A stretch of DNA of 43,646 nt from Rhodospirillales bacterium (GCA_028291365.1 JAQGIE010000206.1:1-43646), one strand, 5' to 3'. Shown: positions 7,844 through 16,476, counted from the stretch's first letter. Translations and numbers: made by a program. Notes: generated from the sequence alone by a model not told the origin.

Positions 7844-8752
7844 ATGCGTCTCGCCTTTCTCGGTACGCCCGAATTCGCGGTTCCGGCGCTCGACGCAATC
7901 GCGAAAGCGGGCCACGAGATCGCCTGCGTCTACAGCCAGCCGCCGCGCCCGGCTGGCCGCGGCCACAAGCTCGTCGCGTCACCGGTGCAGCACTGGGCCG
8001 AAGCCAACGGCCTCGACGTCCGCACCCCCGCCTCGCTCAAGGACGAGGCGGTGCGCGAGGCGTTCCGAAATCTGGGTCTCGACCTCGCGGTGGTCGCCGC
8101 CTACGGGCTGATCCTGCCGCGCGCCATTCTCGAGGCGCCGAAACACGGCTGTCTGAACATTCACGCGTCGTTGCTGCCGCGCTGGCGCGGTGCGGCGCCG
8201 ATTGAACGCGCCATCCTGGCCGACGACGCCGAGACCGGCGTCACGATCATGCAGATGGAAGCCGGGCTCGACACCGGCCCGATGCTGCTGACCGAGCGGC
8301 TCGCAATCGCGCCGGGCGCCACCGCGACGTCGCTGACCAGCGAGCTGTCGGCGCTGGGGGCGCACGCGATCGTGCGCGCATTGGCGGAGCTGGCGCGGTT
8401 GCAGCCCGAACCGCAGCCCGCCGACGGCGTGACCTATGCCGCCAAGCTGACGCGCGAAGAAGGCCGCATCGACTGGGGGCGGAGCGCCGGCGAAATCGAT
8501 CGCCAGGTGCGGGCGCTGAATCCGCGACCGGGCGTGTGGTTCGAAGCGAGCGGCGAACGCGTGAAGCTGTTGCGCGCAACCCAGCTGCCCGGCCCCGCCG
8601 GCGCGCCGCCGGGTACCTTGCTCGACGACGAACTGACGGTCGCATGCGGCGAGGGCGCGGTGCGCCTCACCGAATTGCAACGCGCCGGCAAAGCAGCGCA
8701 GCCGGCCTCGGACTTCCGCCGCGGCTTCACCTTGCCGCCGGTGCTGACGTGA
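7844..8752 (+). CDS. fmt: Methionyl-tRNA formyltransferase
   Basis: A 302-residue cytosolic enzyme that formylates Met-tRNAfMet using 10-formyl-tetrahydrofolate. The N-terminal Rossmann-like domain begins [15 protein letters not shown]. The catalytic region contains [21 protein letters not shown] (Asn-His and the SLLP loop, about residues 104-126) and [18 protein letters not shown]. The C-terminal domain (about 205-302) has the usual tRNA-binding fold with [21 protein letters not shown]-type sequence. It lies 1 nt from def and ends 1 nt before the stop of a convergent tiny gene. Confidence 0.96.
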   Translation: MRLAFLGTPEFAVPALDAIAKAGHEIACVYSQPPRPAGRGHKLVASPVQHWAEANGLDVRTPASLKDEAVREAFRNLGLDLAVVAAYGLILPRAILEAPKHGCLNIHASLLPRWRGAAPIERAILADDAETGVTIMQMEAGLDTGPMLLTERLAIAPGATATSLTSELSALGAHAIVRALAELARLQPEPQPADGVTYAAKLTREEGRIDWGRSAGEIDRQVRALNPRPGVWFEASGERVKLLRATQLPGPAGAPPGTLLDDELTVACGEGAVRLTELQRAGKAAQPASDFRRGFTLPPVLT

Positions 8753-8753
8753 C

Positions 8754-8885
8754 TCAGTCCTCGTCCTCGTCCTCGTCGGGATCGACGGCAATGGGATCGC
8801 TGGCAGGAAACGTCTCTTGCAGCGCTTCGTCGAGCAGCTCGTCCTTGTGCTTCTTCTCGTCGGGCGTCTTCTTCTTCGGATCCAT
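8754..8885 (-). CDS. Tiny acidic protein with ETFPASDP motif
   Basis: A 43-residue hypothetical protein: basic N-terminus (MDPKKKTPDEKKHKDE), a central LLDEALQETFPASDPIAV and a polyacidic tail of Asp/Glu. Small proteins carrying a similar E(S/T)FPASDPP element are widespread and uncharacterised in Proteobacteria. The ATG at 8885 is preferred because GAGGAG sits 7 nt upstream; the same frame is open to 8954 and could add 23 residues. The tail is encoded by tandem CCTCGT-type hexamers on the plus strand. Its 3' end is 1 nt from fmt. A terminator-like hairpin lies in its own leader (8965-8984). Confidence 0.6.
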   Translation of the reverse strand: MDPKKKTPDEKKHKDELLDEALQETFPASDPIAVDPDEDEDED

Positions 8886-8957
8886 CTCGATCTCCTCGGC
8901 GGCGTCGCGCGTTTGGCCGCGAAATGCGTCCCGCTCCGCGGCGGGGCTAATCAAAAG

Positions 8958-8984
8958 GTAAAAAACATGACCTGAGGGTCATGT
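8958..8984 (-). terminator. Hairpin with U-tract in the leader of the tiny acidic gene
   Basis: ACATGACC (8965-8972) and GGTCATGT (8977-8984) form an 8-bp stem with loop TGAG. Read on the minus strand, the hairpin is followed by TTTTTTACCTTTT, so it looks like an intrinsic terminator or attenuator placed between the truA 5' end and the tiny acidic gene. On the plus strand it sits 17 nt before the truA ATG, where it could also be an operator. Confidence 0.45.
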
Positions 8985-9001
8985 CTTAATCTGAACGTCC
9001 G

Positions 9002-9739
9002 ATGCGCTGGAAACTCACCCTGGAATATGACGGCGGGCCCTTCGTGGGCTGGCAACGGCAGGAACCCGGTCGTCTGTCGGTGCAGCAGGCGCTGGAAGAC
9101 GCCATCGCCGCTTTCAGCAACGAGACCGTCGCCGTCACCGCCGCCGGCCGCACCGATTCCGGCGTCCATGCGGAGGGGCAGGTCGTCCATATCGACCTCA
9201 CGCGCGACTGGACCGAAAAGACGGTGCGCGACGCGATCAACGCGCATCTGCGCCCGCTGCCCGTCGCCGTGTTGCGCGCCGAGCCGGTCAGCGACGAATT
9301 CAATGCGCGCTTTTCCGCACGCTTGCGTGCCTATCGCTACACGATCCTCAACCGCGCGGCGCCCCCGACCCTCGAGGCCGGTAAAGTCTGGCATTGCGTC
9401 GCGCCGCTCGACATCGACGCGATGCGCCTGGGCGCTGCGCATCTGCTGGGCCAGCACGATTTCTCGAGCTTCCGCGCCGCCGATTGCCAGGCCAAGTCGC
9501 CGATCCGAACACTCGACCGTTTCGACATCGAGCAACAGGGCGACAAGATCCTGTTCATCATCGAAGCGCGTTCGTTCCTGCATCACCAGGTGCGCAACAT
9601 CGTCGGCACCTTGGTGCTGGTCGGGCGGGCCCGCTGGCACGCCGACGACGTCAAGCGCGCGCTGGACGCGTGCGACCGCACGCAGGCGGGACCGACCGCA
9701 CCGCCCGAAGGACTGGTGCTGACCCGCGTCGGTTATTGA
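9002..9739 (+). CDS. truA: tRNA pseudouridine(38-40) synthase TruA
   Basis: A 245-residue enzyme converting uridines 38-40 of the tRNA anticodon stem to pseudouridine. The catalytic aspartate D52 lies in AAGRTDSGVHAEGQVVH (residues 48-64). Other family landmarks are FNARFSARLRAYRY and FLHHQVRNIVGTLVLVG near the C-terminus. Length is typical. It starts directly with ATG after a short hairpin-containing leader with no good Shine-Dalgarno. Its 3' end overlaps the convergent VOC gene by 7 nt. Confidence 0.96.
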   Translation: MRWKLTLEYDGGPFVGWQRQEPGRLSVQQALEDAIAAFSNETVAVTAAGRTDSGVHAEGQVVHIDLTRDWTEKTVRDAINAHLRPLPVAVLRAEPVSDEFNARFSARLRAYRYTILNRAAPPTLEAGKVWHCVAPLDIDAMRLGAAHLLGQHDFSSFRAADCQAKSPIRTLDRFDIEQQGDKILFIIEARSFLHHQVRNIVGTLVLVGRARWHADDVKRALDACDRTQAGPTAPPEGLVLTRVGY

Positions 9740-10137
9740 TTGACGACGACGCCGCCCCAGGCGGCGGGATCGATGTCGGCGATCGATTGCGAAAAGGTCC
9801 AGACATGGCCGACGAAATCGACCGCCGTATATTGCCGCTCGCCATAGGCCATATCGAACGGCATCTGCGCGATGCGCGCACCGTTCTTCTCGGCCTGCGC
9901 GCAATGCGCGTCGGCGTCGCCGACGCGCACCATGACGGAATTTCCGCCGCTCGACGGATCCCCCTTCACCACGACGACGGCACCCGAGCCCCGGCTGAGC
10001 TGGGCGCGATGATCGCCGATGCGCAGCCGTTCGACGAAGCCAAAGGCCTCGCACAGAAAGGCGACCGCCGCGGCGACGTCGGGATAGGCGAGCACCGGAA
10101 TTACCGCCGCATCCGGCATCGAGCGATTGCGCTGCAT
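9733..10137 (-). CDS. VOC/glyoxalase-superfamily protein
   Basis: A 134-residue protein of the vicinal-oxygen-chelate fold: PVLAYPDVAAAVAFLCEAFGF at the N-terminus is the typical beta-alpha start, and DFVGHVWTFSQSIADI near the C-terminus contains a possible metal-binding HxW. Members act as glyoxalases, dioxygenases or resistance proteins. The substrate cannot be predicted and the N-terminal metal ligands are not conserved as in GloA. It starts at ATG 10137, overlapping the upstream pseudouridine synthase stop by the ATGA arrangement, so it is the last gene of the dapD-dapE unit. It resembles PhnB-like or bleomycin-resistance-like VOC proteins. Confidence 0.75.
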   Translation of the reverse strand: MQRNRSMPDAAVIPVLAYPDVAAAVAFLCEAFGFVERLRIGDHRAQLSRGSGAVVVVKGDPSSGGNSVMVRVGDADAHCAQAEKNGARIAQMPFDMAYGERQYTAVDFVGHVWTFSQSIADIDPAAWGGVVVNQ

Positions 10138-10823
10138 CAGCCTGCCCCCTCTTGCCAGCCGCAGGCGCGCAGCTTCTCGTGCATGTGCGGCGGCGGCGGC
10201 GCTTCGACGCGAATTGGGTCGCGGCTGGGATAGAGCGGCAATTCGATCCCGTGCGACTGCAGGTGCAAGGTCGCGTCGGGACCGCCGTTGCCATAGAGCT
10301 GATCGCCCAGGATGGGCCAGCCCATGGCCTGCGCATGGACGCGAAGCTGGTGCGTGCGGCCCGTGCGCGGCGAGAATTCGATCCAGGCGATGCCCTGGGA
10401 ACGCCCCAGCACGCGATAGTCGGTGATGGTCTCCAGCCCGTCCGGGTCGACCTTCATGTGCCAGCGATCCTTGCGCTCGCTTTTCTTCGCCAGCGCCAGG
10501 TCGATCGTGCCGCTGTCCTGTTCCGGCTCGCCTTCGACCACGGCCCAATAGGTCTTGCCGACGCGCTTGCTTTCGAACATGCGCCCAAGCTTGGCCAGCG
10601 CCTTGCGGTGACGGCCGAGCACCAGACAGCCCGACGTGTCGCGATCGAGCCGGTGCGCCAGCGACGGTACGCGCGGCAAGCCGAAGCGCAGCACGTCGAG
10701 ATGTTTTTCGAGATTGTCGCCGCCGCCCGGTCCGGCATGGACGGGCAGGCCCGCGGGCTTGTCGACGACCAGGATCAGCGCGTCGCGATAGAGCAATCGC
10801 GCGAGCAGCTCGTCGTCCGTCAT
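10137..10823 (-). CDS. RluA-family RNA pseudouridine synthase
   Basis: A 228-residue single-domain pseudouridine synthase. The catalytic motif HRLDRDTSG (about residues 57-65, catalytic D61) is intact, as are [14 protein letters not shown] near the N-terminus and [24 protein letters not shown] further on. There is no S4 domain. Small RluA relatives like this modify 23S rRNA or tRNA; the exact site cannot be read from sequence. It overlaps the dapE stop by 4 nt and the following VOC gene by 1 nt, within a minus-strand operon dapD-dapE-this gene-VOC. Confidence 0.88.
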   Translation of the reverse strand: MTDDELLARLLYRDALILVVDKPAGLPVHAGPGGGDNLEKHLDVLRFGLPRVPSLAHRLDRDTSGCLVLGRHRKALAKLGRMFESKRVGKTYWAVVEGEPEQDSGTIDLALAKKSERKDRWHMKVDPDGLETITDYRVLGRSQGIAWIEFSPRTGRTHQLRVHAQAMGWPILGDQLYGNGGPDATLHLQSHGIELPLYPSRDPIRVEAPPPPHMHEKLRACGWQEGAG

Positions 10824-11965
10824 GACGCGAAGAAGCGCTCGATCACCGATTCATAGATGCGCGTGAGCTGTGCCAGATCGGCGACCGCAACATGTTCGTC
10901 GACCTTGTGCATCGACCGGCCGACCAGGCCGAACTCGACCACCGGACAATAGCGCGCGATGAAGCGCGCATCCGACGTACCGCCCGTGGTGGAGAGGTCG
11001 GGCCTGCGTCCCGTCACGGTTTCGATTGCCCCGGCCACCAGCTCGGTCCACGGCCCCGGTGCGGTGCGGAAGCTTTCCCCCGACACGGTGATCGAGAGAT
11101 CGTGTGCGCCGGCATGCGCCTCGACGATCTTGCGCAGATGCGGTTCGAGCACGGCGCCGCTCCAGCGATCATTGAAGCGCACGTTGAACAGCGCGTGCAC
11201 GCTGCCCGGGATCACGTTCGACACTTTCGTGTCGGTCCACATCGCGACGACTTCGAGATTGGACGGGTCGAAGAATTCGGTGCCGTGATCGAGCGGCTCG
11301 GCCTTCAATGCCGCCAGGGTCGCGACCATGCGCGGCACCGGATTGTCGGCGCGCTGCGGATAGGCGACGTGGCCCTGCACGCCCTTCACGGTCAGCGTTC
11401 CGTTCAGGGAGCCGCGGCGGCCGATCTTGACCATGTCGCCGAGCGCATCTGGATTGGTCGGCTCGCCGACGATACAGACGTCGAGTTTCTCGCCGCGCGC
11501 GGCCAAGCTTTCGAGCATCTTCCTTGTGCCGTTGACGGCGACGTCTTCCTCGTCGCCGGTGATCAACAACGCAATCGATCCGCGCGGCTTGCCGTGCGCA
11601 GCCAGATGCGACGACACCGCGGCGACGAACGCGGCGATGCCGCCTTTCATGTCGGCGGCCCCGCGCCCGTACAGCATGCCGTCGCGCACTTCACCGTCGA
11701 ACGGGCCGAAGCGCCACGCCTCGGCAGGCCCGGGCGGCACGACATCGGTGTGGCCGGCGAAGGTCAGCACCGGCGCTTCGGTGCCGAGACGGGCATAGAG
11801 ATTGTCGATCGGCGCGGTGCCGTCCTGCTCGAACCGCATGCGCTCGCAGCGAAAGCCGAGCTTGCTCAGTGCGTCTTCGAGCACCGCAAGCGCCCCCGCA
11901 TCCGCCGGCGTCACCGACGGGCAGCGGATCAGCGCTCGGGCGAGTTCGACCGCGTCGATGGTCAT
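10820..11965 (-). CDS. dapE: Succinyl-diaminopimelate desuccinylase
   Basis: A 381-residue M20 metallopeptidase-type enzyme that releases succinate from N-succinyl-LL-diaminopimelate in lysine and peptidoglycan precursor synthesis. Zinc-site motifs are [12 protein letters not shown] (about residues 69-80), [11 protein letters not shown] (about 99-109) and the acidic pair [11 protein letters not shown] (about 137-147). The C-terminal [12 protein letters not shown] and SMHKVDEHV are DapE signatures. It follows dapD by 1 nt; the two enzymes act in the same pathway. Confidence 0.95.
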   Translation of the reverse strand: MTIDAVELARALIRCPSVTPADAGALAVLEDALSKLGFRCERMRFEQDGTAPIDNLYARLGTEAPVLTFAGHTDVVPPGPAEAWRFGPFDGEVRDGMLYGRGAADMKGGIAAFVAAVSSHLAAHGKPRGSIALLITGDEEDVAVNGTRKMLESLAARGEKLDVCIVGEPTNPDALGDMVKIGRRGSLNGTLTVKGVQGHVAYPQRADNPVPRMVATLAALKAEPLDHGTEFFDPSNLEVVAMWTDTKVSNVIPGSVHALFNVRFNDRWSGAVLEPHLRKIVEAHAGAHDLSITVSGESFRTAPGPWTELVAGAIETVTGRRPDLSTTGGTSDARFIARYCPVVEFGLVGRSMHKVDEHVAVADLAQLTRIYESVIERFFAS

Positions 11966-11966
11966 T

Positions 11967-12776
11967 TCAGTCGCGCAGCAGTTCGTTGATCGACGTCTTG
12001 GCGCGCGTGCCGGCGTCGACGCGCTTCACGATCACCGCGCAGGCGAGCGACTGGCCGCCGCCTTCGGACGGAATCGTGCCGGGCACCACGACGGAGTAGG
12101 CCGGTACGCGGCCGCGGAAGATTTCGCCGGTGGTGCGGTCGATGATCTTGGTCGAGGCGCCGAGAAAGACGCCCATCGAAATCACCGCGCCACGCTCGAC
12201 GCGCACGCCTTCGGCGACTTCGCTGCGCGCGCCGATGAAGCAGCCATCCTCGACGATCACCGGATCGGCTTGCAGCGGCTCGAGCACGCCGCCAATGCCG
12301 GTGCCGCCCGAGATGTGGCAGTCGGCGCCGATCTGCGCGCAGCTGCCGACCGTGGCCCAGGTGTCGATCATCGTGTTGGCGCCGACATGGGCGCCGACAT
12401 TGACGAAGCTCGGCATCAGCACGACGCCGGGCGCGATATAGGCCGAGCGGCGCACCACCGCGCCGGGTACGGCGCGGAAGCCGGCTTGCTTGAACTGCGC
12501 CTCGGTCCATTTGCCGAATTTGGTCGGCACCTTGTCGAAATACCCGCCTTCCATCGGCGCGGAATCGGTGAGCCGAAAGGACAGCAGCACCGCCTTCTTC
12601 AGCCACTGATTGACACGCCAGCCGCCGTCGGCGGGTTCAGCGATGCGCCGCTCGCCGCGATCGAGCAGATCGAGCGCTTGCTCGACCGCGTCGCGTACGG
12701 CGCCCGTGGTGCTGGAATTGAGGTCGGCCCGGTTTTCCCAGGCCTGGTTCAAGGTGGTTTCGAGATCTTGGCTCAT
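11967..12776 (-). CDS. dapD: Tetrahydrodipicolinate N-succinyltransferase
   Basis: 269 residues. DapD transfers succinate from succinyl-CoA to tetrahydrodipicolinate in lysine/DAP synthesis. The central left-handed beta-helix of hexapeptide repeats is evident ([55 protein letters not shown], in order from about residue 112). An N-terminal alpha-helical domain precedes it. It is the first gene of the unit dapD-dapE-pseudouridine synthase-VOC; its promoter must lie within about 50 nt between its start and the terminator of the upstream gene. Confidence 0.96.
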   Translation of the reverse strand: MSQDLETTLNQAWENRADLNSSTTGAVRDAVEQALDLLDRGERRIAEPADGGWRVNQWLKKAVLLSFRLTDSAPMEGGYFDKVPTKFGKWTEAQFKQAGFRAVPGAVVRRSAYIAPGVVLMPSFVNVGAHVGANTMIDTWATVGSCAQIGADCHISGGTGIGGVLEPLQADPVIVEDGCFIGARSEVAEGVRVERGAVISMGVFLGASTKIIDRTTGEIFRGRVPAYSVVVPGTIPSEGGGQSLACAVIVKRVDAGTRAKTSINELLRD

Positions 12777-12826
12777 GGCGTCCGCTTTAGCGCGTTTTCC
12801 GTTTCGCGGAAGGAAAATACGCCATC

Positions 12827-12864
12827 AAAAAGAAGGGATGATCGACCCGAGGGTCGATCATCCC
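12827..12864 (-). terminator. Rho-independent terminator of the recR-nucleotidase unit
   Basis: A perfect 14-bp inverted repeat (GGGATGATCGACCC at 12835-12848, its complement at 12851-12864, 2-nt loop) is followed on the minus strand by TTCTTTTT. The stop codon of the nucleotidase gene (12858-12860) lies inside the stem. Confidence 0.8.
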
Positions 12865-13529
12865 GTAGCACCGACCACGCTTTCCAGCCAGTCGGTCAGA
12901 TGCGTGATGGTGATGTCGACATAGGGGCCGCGCGGCTTGGCGCCGTCGGGACCGGGCGCGCCTTCCAACCACACAGTCGTCATGCCCATCGCCTTGGCGG
13001 GTTCGAGATTGACCGCCAGATCCTCGACCATGCAGGCGCGCGCCGGGTCGATGCCGAAACGCTGCGTCAGCGTCAGATACGGGCGCGGGTCCGGCTTGGG
13101 CACGTAGTCGGCGGCGATGATGTCGAAGATTTCGACGAAGTGCCGGTCGATGCCGAGCTTGGCCAGGATGCGCGTCGCGTGGGTGCGGCTGCCGTTGGTG
13201 TAGACCAGCCGACGTCCCGGCAAGGCTTCGATCGCTGCACCGAGCCGCGGGTCGGGATCCAGCGCGGTCAGGTCGATGTCGTGCACATAGCCGAGGAAAT
13301 CGTCCGGTTCGACGCCGTCATGCAGCATCAGTCCGCGCAACGTGGTGCCGTACTGGCGGTAATAGGCGCCGCGCTTCGCGACCGCGGCCGCTTCGTCGAG
13401 TCCGAACCGGTCCATGATCCAGCGCGTCATGCGCGTCGAAACCTGAGGGAACAGATCGCTGGCGGCGGGATAGAGCGTGTTGTCGAGATCGAAGATCCAG
13501 GTCTCGACGTTTTTGAGCGCGTTGGTCAC
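12858..13529 (-). CDS. HAD-family pyrimidine 5'-nucleotidase (SDT1-like)
   Basis: A 223-residue HAD phosphatase. Motif I is FDLDNTLYP (about residues 13-21, nucleophile D14), motif II is the YTNGSR segment, motif III lysine lies in [10 protein letters not shown] and motif IV is MVEDLAVNL. The DNTLYP and YTNG pattern is that of pyrimidine 5'-nucleotidases of the SDT1/PHM8 type, which often neighbour dapD in Alphaproteobacteria. The start is GTG at 13529, overlapping the recR TGA as GTGA. It is the last gene of the five-gene operon and ends in an intrinsic terminator. Confidence 0.88.
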   Translation of the reverse strand: MTNALKNVETWIFDLDNTLYPAASDLFPQVSTRMTRWIMDRFGLDEAAAVAKRGAYYRQYGTTLRGLMLHDGVEPDDFLGYVHDIDLTALDPDPRLGAAIEALPGRRLVYTNGSRTHATRILAKLGIDRHFVEIFDIIAADYVPKPDPRPYLTLTQRFGIDPARACMVEDLAVNLEPAKAMGMTTVWLEGAPGPDGAKPRGPYVDITITHLTDWLESVVGATG

Positions 13530-14119
13530 AGCGTCTTTCTGCTTTTGAGCGCGGCGGTGAGCGTACCGTCGTCGAGATAATCCAGCTCCCCGCCGATCGG
13601 CACGCCATGGCCGAGACGCGAGACCGCGACACCGGTTCCGGCCAGACGGTCGGTCACGTAATGCGCCGTCGCCTGGCCTTCGACCGTCGCGCTGGTGGCG
13701 AGAATGATTTCGCGCACCTCGCCTTCGTGGGCGCGGCGCACCAAGGCGGCGATGCGCAGATCATCGGGGCCGATTCCGTCGAGCGCCGACAAGGTGCCGC
13801 CCAGCACGTGATAGCGGCCGCGAAACGCGCCCGACCGTTCCAGCGCCCACAGATCGCCGACATCCTCGACGACGCAGATCATGTGCACGTCGCGCCCCTT
13901 GTCGGTGCACACCGCGCAGGGATCGACCGTATCGAGATTGCCGCATATCGAGCAGTCCTGCACCGACGCGGCAGCCGCCAGGATCGCATCGCCGAGCGGC
14001 TGCATCAGCTGCTCGCGCTTCTTCAACAGCGTCAGCGCCACGCGCCGCGCCGAGCGTGGCCCCAGTCCCGGCAGCTTGGCGAGCAGCTGAATCAGCTTTT
14101 CGAGATCCGCGCCGCTCAC
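13526..14119 (-). CDS. recR: Recombination mediator RecR, start rebuilt by repeat insertion
   Basis: A 197-residue RecR acting with RecF/RecO to load RecA on gaps. It has the N-terminal helix-hairpin-helix ([19 protein letters not shown]), a four-cysteine zinc finger (C56, C59, C68, C71 in [16 protein letters not shown]) and a Toprim domain ([14 protein letters not shown] onward, with [11 protein letters not shown]). The start is GTG at 14119 (VSGADLEKL). An in-frame ATG at 14164 would add 15 residues translated from a palindromic repeat and is not believed. A second, ATG-containing copy of the recR 5' end lies at 14258-14286, apparently the ancestral start. The stop overlaps the next gene by GTGA. 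Confidence 0.94.
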   Translation of the reverse strand: MSGADLEKLIQLLAKLPGLGPRSARRVALTLLKKREQLMQPLGDAILAAAASVQDCSICGNLDTVDPCAVCTDKGRDVHMICVVEDVGDLWALERSGAFRGRYHVLGGTLSALDGIGPDDLRIAALVRRAHEGEVREIILATSATVEGQATAHYVTDRLAGTGVAVSRLGHGVPIGGELDYLDDGTLTAALKSRKTL

Positions 14120-14285
14120 GCACACACCCCTTCCGTCATGGCCGGGCTTGTCCCGGCCATCCACGCGACGGGCTGTTCGTGTACGCGCGATTCATCGCGG
14201 CTGCGCTCTGCATCGACTCCATCGGACGTGGATGCCCGGCACGAGGCCGGGCAGTACATCAGCTTTTCGAGATCCGCGCCGCTCA
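14091..14285. repeat. REPIN-like insertion flanked by exact 28-bp direct repeats
   Basis: The 28-bp sequence beginning ATCAGCTTTTCGAGATCC occurs exactly at 14091-14118 (inside recR) and again at 14258-14285. Between the copies are two inversely oriented palindromes: a 9-bp stem ATGGCCGGG (14138-14160) and an 8-bp stem TGCCCGGC (14233-14253), each flanked on the inner side by CCACG or CGTGG. This is the geometry of a REP doublet (REPIN). It differs in sequence from the family at 5784 and 26856. The repeat period is 167 nt. Confidence 0.85.
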
Positions 14286-14286
14286 T
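14116..14286 (-). CDS. Chimeric 56-codon ORF: recR 5' end plus repeat
   Basis: It begins at the ATG 14286 that overlaps the FAH-family stop by 4 nt. It reads [10 protein letters not shown] (the original recR start), continues through the inserted palindromes (containing [11 protein letters not shown]) and ends in a TGA at 14116-14118 that overlaps the recR GTG by 4 nt. It has no expected function. If translated it would act as a coupling relay from the upstream gene to recR. Existence as an ORF is seen directly; translation is inference. Confidence 0.4.
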   Translation of the reverse strand: MSGADLEKLMYCPASCRASTSDGVDAERSRDESRVHEQPVAWMAGTSPAMTEGVCA

Positions 14287-14969
14287 CGCACGTCGAGTTG
14301 CAACTCGCCGACGCCCTCGACCTTGCCCAGCAACTTGTCACCGTGCCGCACCGGGCCGACACCCTCGGGCGTGCCCGTGAAGATCAGATCGCCAGGGGCG
14401 AGCGCCACGAAGCGCGACAGCGCCGCGATCGTTTCGGGGATCGACCAGATCAGATCGGCAAGATCGCCGCGCTGCTTCTCGACGCCGTTGATCGACAGCG
14501 CGATCACACCTTTGTCGGGATGGCCGATCTTCGCCGCCGGCACCAGCGGCGAGATCGGCGCCGACTGGTCGAACGCTTTCGCCATGTCCCAGGGATGCGC
14601 CTTGGCCTTGAAACCTGCCTGCAGATCGCGCCGTGTCAGGTCAAGGCCGACGCCATAGCCCCAGACATGCGACAGCGCATCCTCGGTCGCGATGTCGGCG
14701 CCGCCTTTGCCGATCGCGACCACGAGTTCAATTTCGTGATGCAGGTCCTGCGTCGCACGCGGATAGGCGATCGAGGCCGGCGTCGGCACCAGCGCATCGG
14801 CGGGTTTGGTGAAGAAGAACGGCGGTTCGCGCGTATCGGCGCCCATCTCGCGCGCATGGGCGGCGTAGTTGCGGCCGACGCAGAAGACGCGGCGTACGGG
14901 AAACCGCGCGCTGTCGCCAGCGACCGGCAGCGTGGTCGGCGTCGGTGCGGGAATGACGGTGTCGTTCAT
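14283..14969 (-). CDS. Fumarylacetoacetate hydrolase (FAH) family protein
   Basis: A 228-residue metal-dependent C-C bond hydrolase or decarboxylase of the FAH fold. FCVGRNYAAHAREMG (about residues 29-43) and the metal-site HHEIELVVAIGKGG (about 77-90) with the downstream GLDLTRRD aspartate are conserved, as is IFTGTPEGVGPV. The closest functional types are fumarylpyruvate hydrolases and acylpyruvases; the substrate cannot be fixed. It overlaps the upstream oxidoreductase by 4 nt. Its TGA overlaps an ATG that was probably the original recR start. Confidence 0.85.
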   Translation of the reverse strand: MNDTVIPAPTPTTLPVAGDSARFPVRRVFCVGRNYAAHAREMGADTREPPFFFTKPADALVPTPASIAYPRATQDLHHEIELVVAIGKGGADIATEDALSHVWGYGVGLDLTRRDLQAGFKAKAHPWDMAKAFDQSAPISPLVPAAKIGHPDKGVIALSINGVEKQRGDLADLIWSIPETIAALSRFVALAPGDLIFTGTPEGVGPVRHGDKLLGKVEGVGELQLDVR

Positions 14970-15670
14970 GAGACGGGACTCGGTGTGGGGCTGAGATCGG
15001 CAAAGAGACGGTCGTGCGGCAGGCCGCGCGCGAACAGCAGGTCGCGCACATGCGCCACCATCACCGGTGGCCCCGCCAGATAGGCGTCGAACCGCGCGAG
15101 ATCGGGCAGGTCGGCGATCACGACATCGCCGATCAGGCCGGTGCGGTGTTCGGTCGGTGCATCCGGCGCCGACAGAACCGCAACGAAACGAAAATTGGCA
15201 TGACGCGCCGCCAACGCGTCGAAGCGCGCCTGGCCATAGAGGTCGCGCTCGGTGCGCACGCCGAAATAGAGCCGCACCTCGCGCGTCGGATTGCGCGCCA
15301 GTGCGGTTTCGATGATCGAGCCCATCGGCGCCAGGCCCGAGCCGCCGGCGATCGCGAGCAGCGGACGCGTCGACCTTTCGTCCAGCACCGCGTCGCCGAA
15401 CGGCCCCTGCAGCCAGACGTTGTCGCCGGGCTTCAGGTCGCGGCAGGCATGCGCGCTGGCGCCGGTACCGATGTCGCGAATATGAAACTCGACATGCTCG
15501 CTGCCGGGCACCGAGGCGATCGAATAGTCGCGCGGCGCGTGGCCATGGAACCGCAGCCGCGCATACTGGCCGGCCTGGAAATCGAAAGCCCGATCGGGGC
15601 GCAGGCGCAGGATCCGGATGTCGTGCGTCGCGGGTTCGATCGCGACGACGCGCGCACCAATCTCGCTCAT
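14966..15670 (-). CDS. FAD/NAD(P)H flavin reductase-like oxidoreductase
   Basis: A 234-residue protein of the ferredoxin-NADP reductase superfamily. The FAD-binding beta barrel holds HAPRDYSIAS (R-x-Y-S, about residues 54-63), and the pyridine-nucleotide domain contains IAGGSGLAPMGSII (about 113-126). No 2Fe-2S cluster domain is attached, so it resembles the reductase part of phenol hydroxylase or CDP-6-deoxy-glucoseen reductase, or a Fre-type flavin reductase. The start is the ATG at 15670 (MSEIGARVV), overlapping the upstream stop by ATGA; the longer open frame is a shadow. The electron acceptor is unknown. Confidence 0.82.
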   Translation of the reverse strand: MSEIGARVVAIEPATHDIRILRLRPDRAFDFQAGQYARLRFHGHAPRDYSIASVPGSEHVEFHIRDIGTGASAHACRDLKPGDNVWLQGPFGDAVLDERSTRPLLAIAGGSGLAPMGSIIETALARNPTREVRLYFGVRTERDLYGQARFDALAARHANFRFVAVLSAPDAPTEHRTGLIGDVVIADLPDLARFDAYLAGPPVMVAHVRDLLFARGLPHDRLFADLSPTPSPVS

Positions 15671-16437
15671 GCCGCGTGCCGCAGCTTGGCCGCGCGGGCC
15701 CGCACCGCCTGCGCGAATCCGTCGAACAAGGCGCGGCTCACCGCGTCTTCGGCGAAGCGATATTCGGGGTGCCATTGCACGCCGACGGCAAAGTTGGATG
15801 CCTGCGCGACACGAACCGCTTCAACCGTGCCGTCTTCGGCGGTCGCCTCGACCTCGAGGCCGGGCGCGAGCCGGTCGATCGCCTGCCAATGGACCGAATT
15901 GACCGTCGCGTGTTCGGTGCCGAGCGCAGTCGCGAGCATGCCGCCGGGCGCGAGTTGCACGCGATGCGACGGTCCATAGCGTACGTCGAGCGGCGCATCG
16001 AGCGGCGCACGGTGATCGCGGCGGCCTTCTTCCTCGTGCACGCGTTCGTGCAGCGTGCCGCCCAGCGCGACGTTCAGCTCCTGCACGCCGCGGCAGATCG
16101 CGAGCAGCGGCACGCCCGCCGCCAGCGCGGCGCGGATCAGCGGCAAGGTCGAGGCGTCGCGCCGCTGGTCCTTCAGCGTGCCGTCGGACGAGGCGCCGTT
16201 CCCATAGCGTGCGGGATCGACGTTGGAGGGGCTGCCGGGCAGCAGCAGCCCGTCGATCCGTGCCAGCAGCGCTTCGATCGGCAGTGCCTCGGCCAGCGCC
16301 GGAATCAGCACGGGCACGGCGCCGAGCGCGCCGGTGATGGCGGTCACGTATTTCTCGTTGACGATGTGGAAGGGCGTCCCGGCGAGATAGCGAAAATCAG
16401 CCGGAATGCCGACCAAAAGGGCCGGGTCCATGGTCAT
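15667..16437 (-). CDS. Gamma-glutamyl-gamma-aminobutyrate hydrolase family (peptidase C26, PuuD-like)
   Basis: About 256 residues, class I glutamine amidotransferase fold. The nucleophile cysteine is in LAICRGVQELNVALGG (about residues 112-127) and the catalytic histidine is in GVQWHPEYRF, as in PuuD-type hydrolases that cleave gamma-glutamyl amides such as gamma-glutamyl-GABA. LLLPGSPSNVDPARYG is typical of the family. Three in-frame starts are close together (GTG 16449, ATG 16437, ATG 16431) without a decisive ribosome binding site; ATG 16437 is used here. It is the first gene of the overlapping five-gene operon that ends with the nucleotidase. Confidence 0.85.
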   Translation of the reverse strand: MTMDPALLVGIPADFRYLAGTPFHIVNEKYVTAITGALGAVPVLIPALAEALPIEALLARIDGLLLPGSPSNVDPARYGNGASSDGTLKDQRRDASTLPLIRAALAAGVPLLAICRGVQELNVALGGTLHERVHEEEGRRDHRAPLDAPLDVRYGPSHRVQLAPGGMLATALGTEHATVNSVHWQAIDRLAPGLEVEATAEDGTVEAVRVAQASNFAVGVQWHPEYRFAEDAVSRALFDGFAQAVRARAAKLRHAA

Positions 16438-16476
16438 TCGTGGTAGCACATAGGTCGTGCGCGGCGTGGCGGCAAA

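Noticed and set aside
14120-14164. ATG start for recR at 14164
   Set aside because: The 15 added residues are translated repeat sequence, and GTG 14119 matches the family N-terminus.
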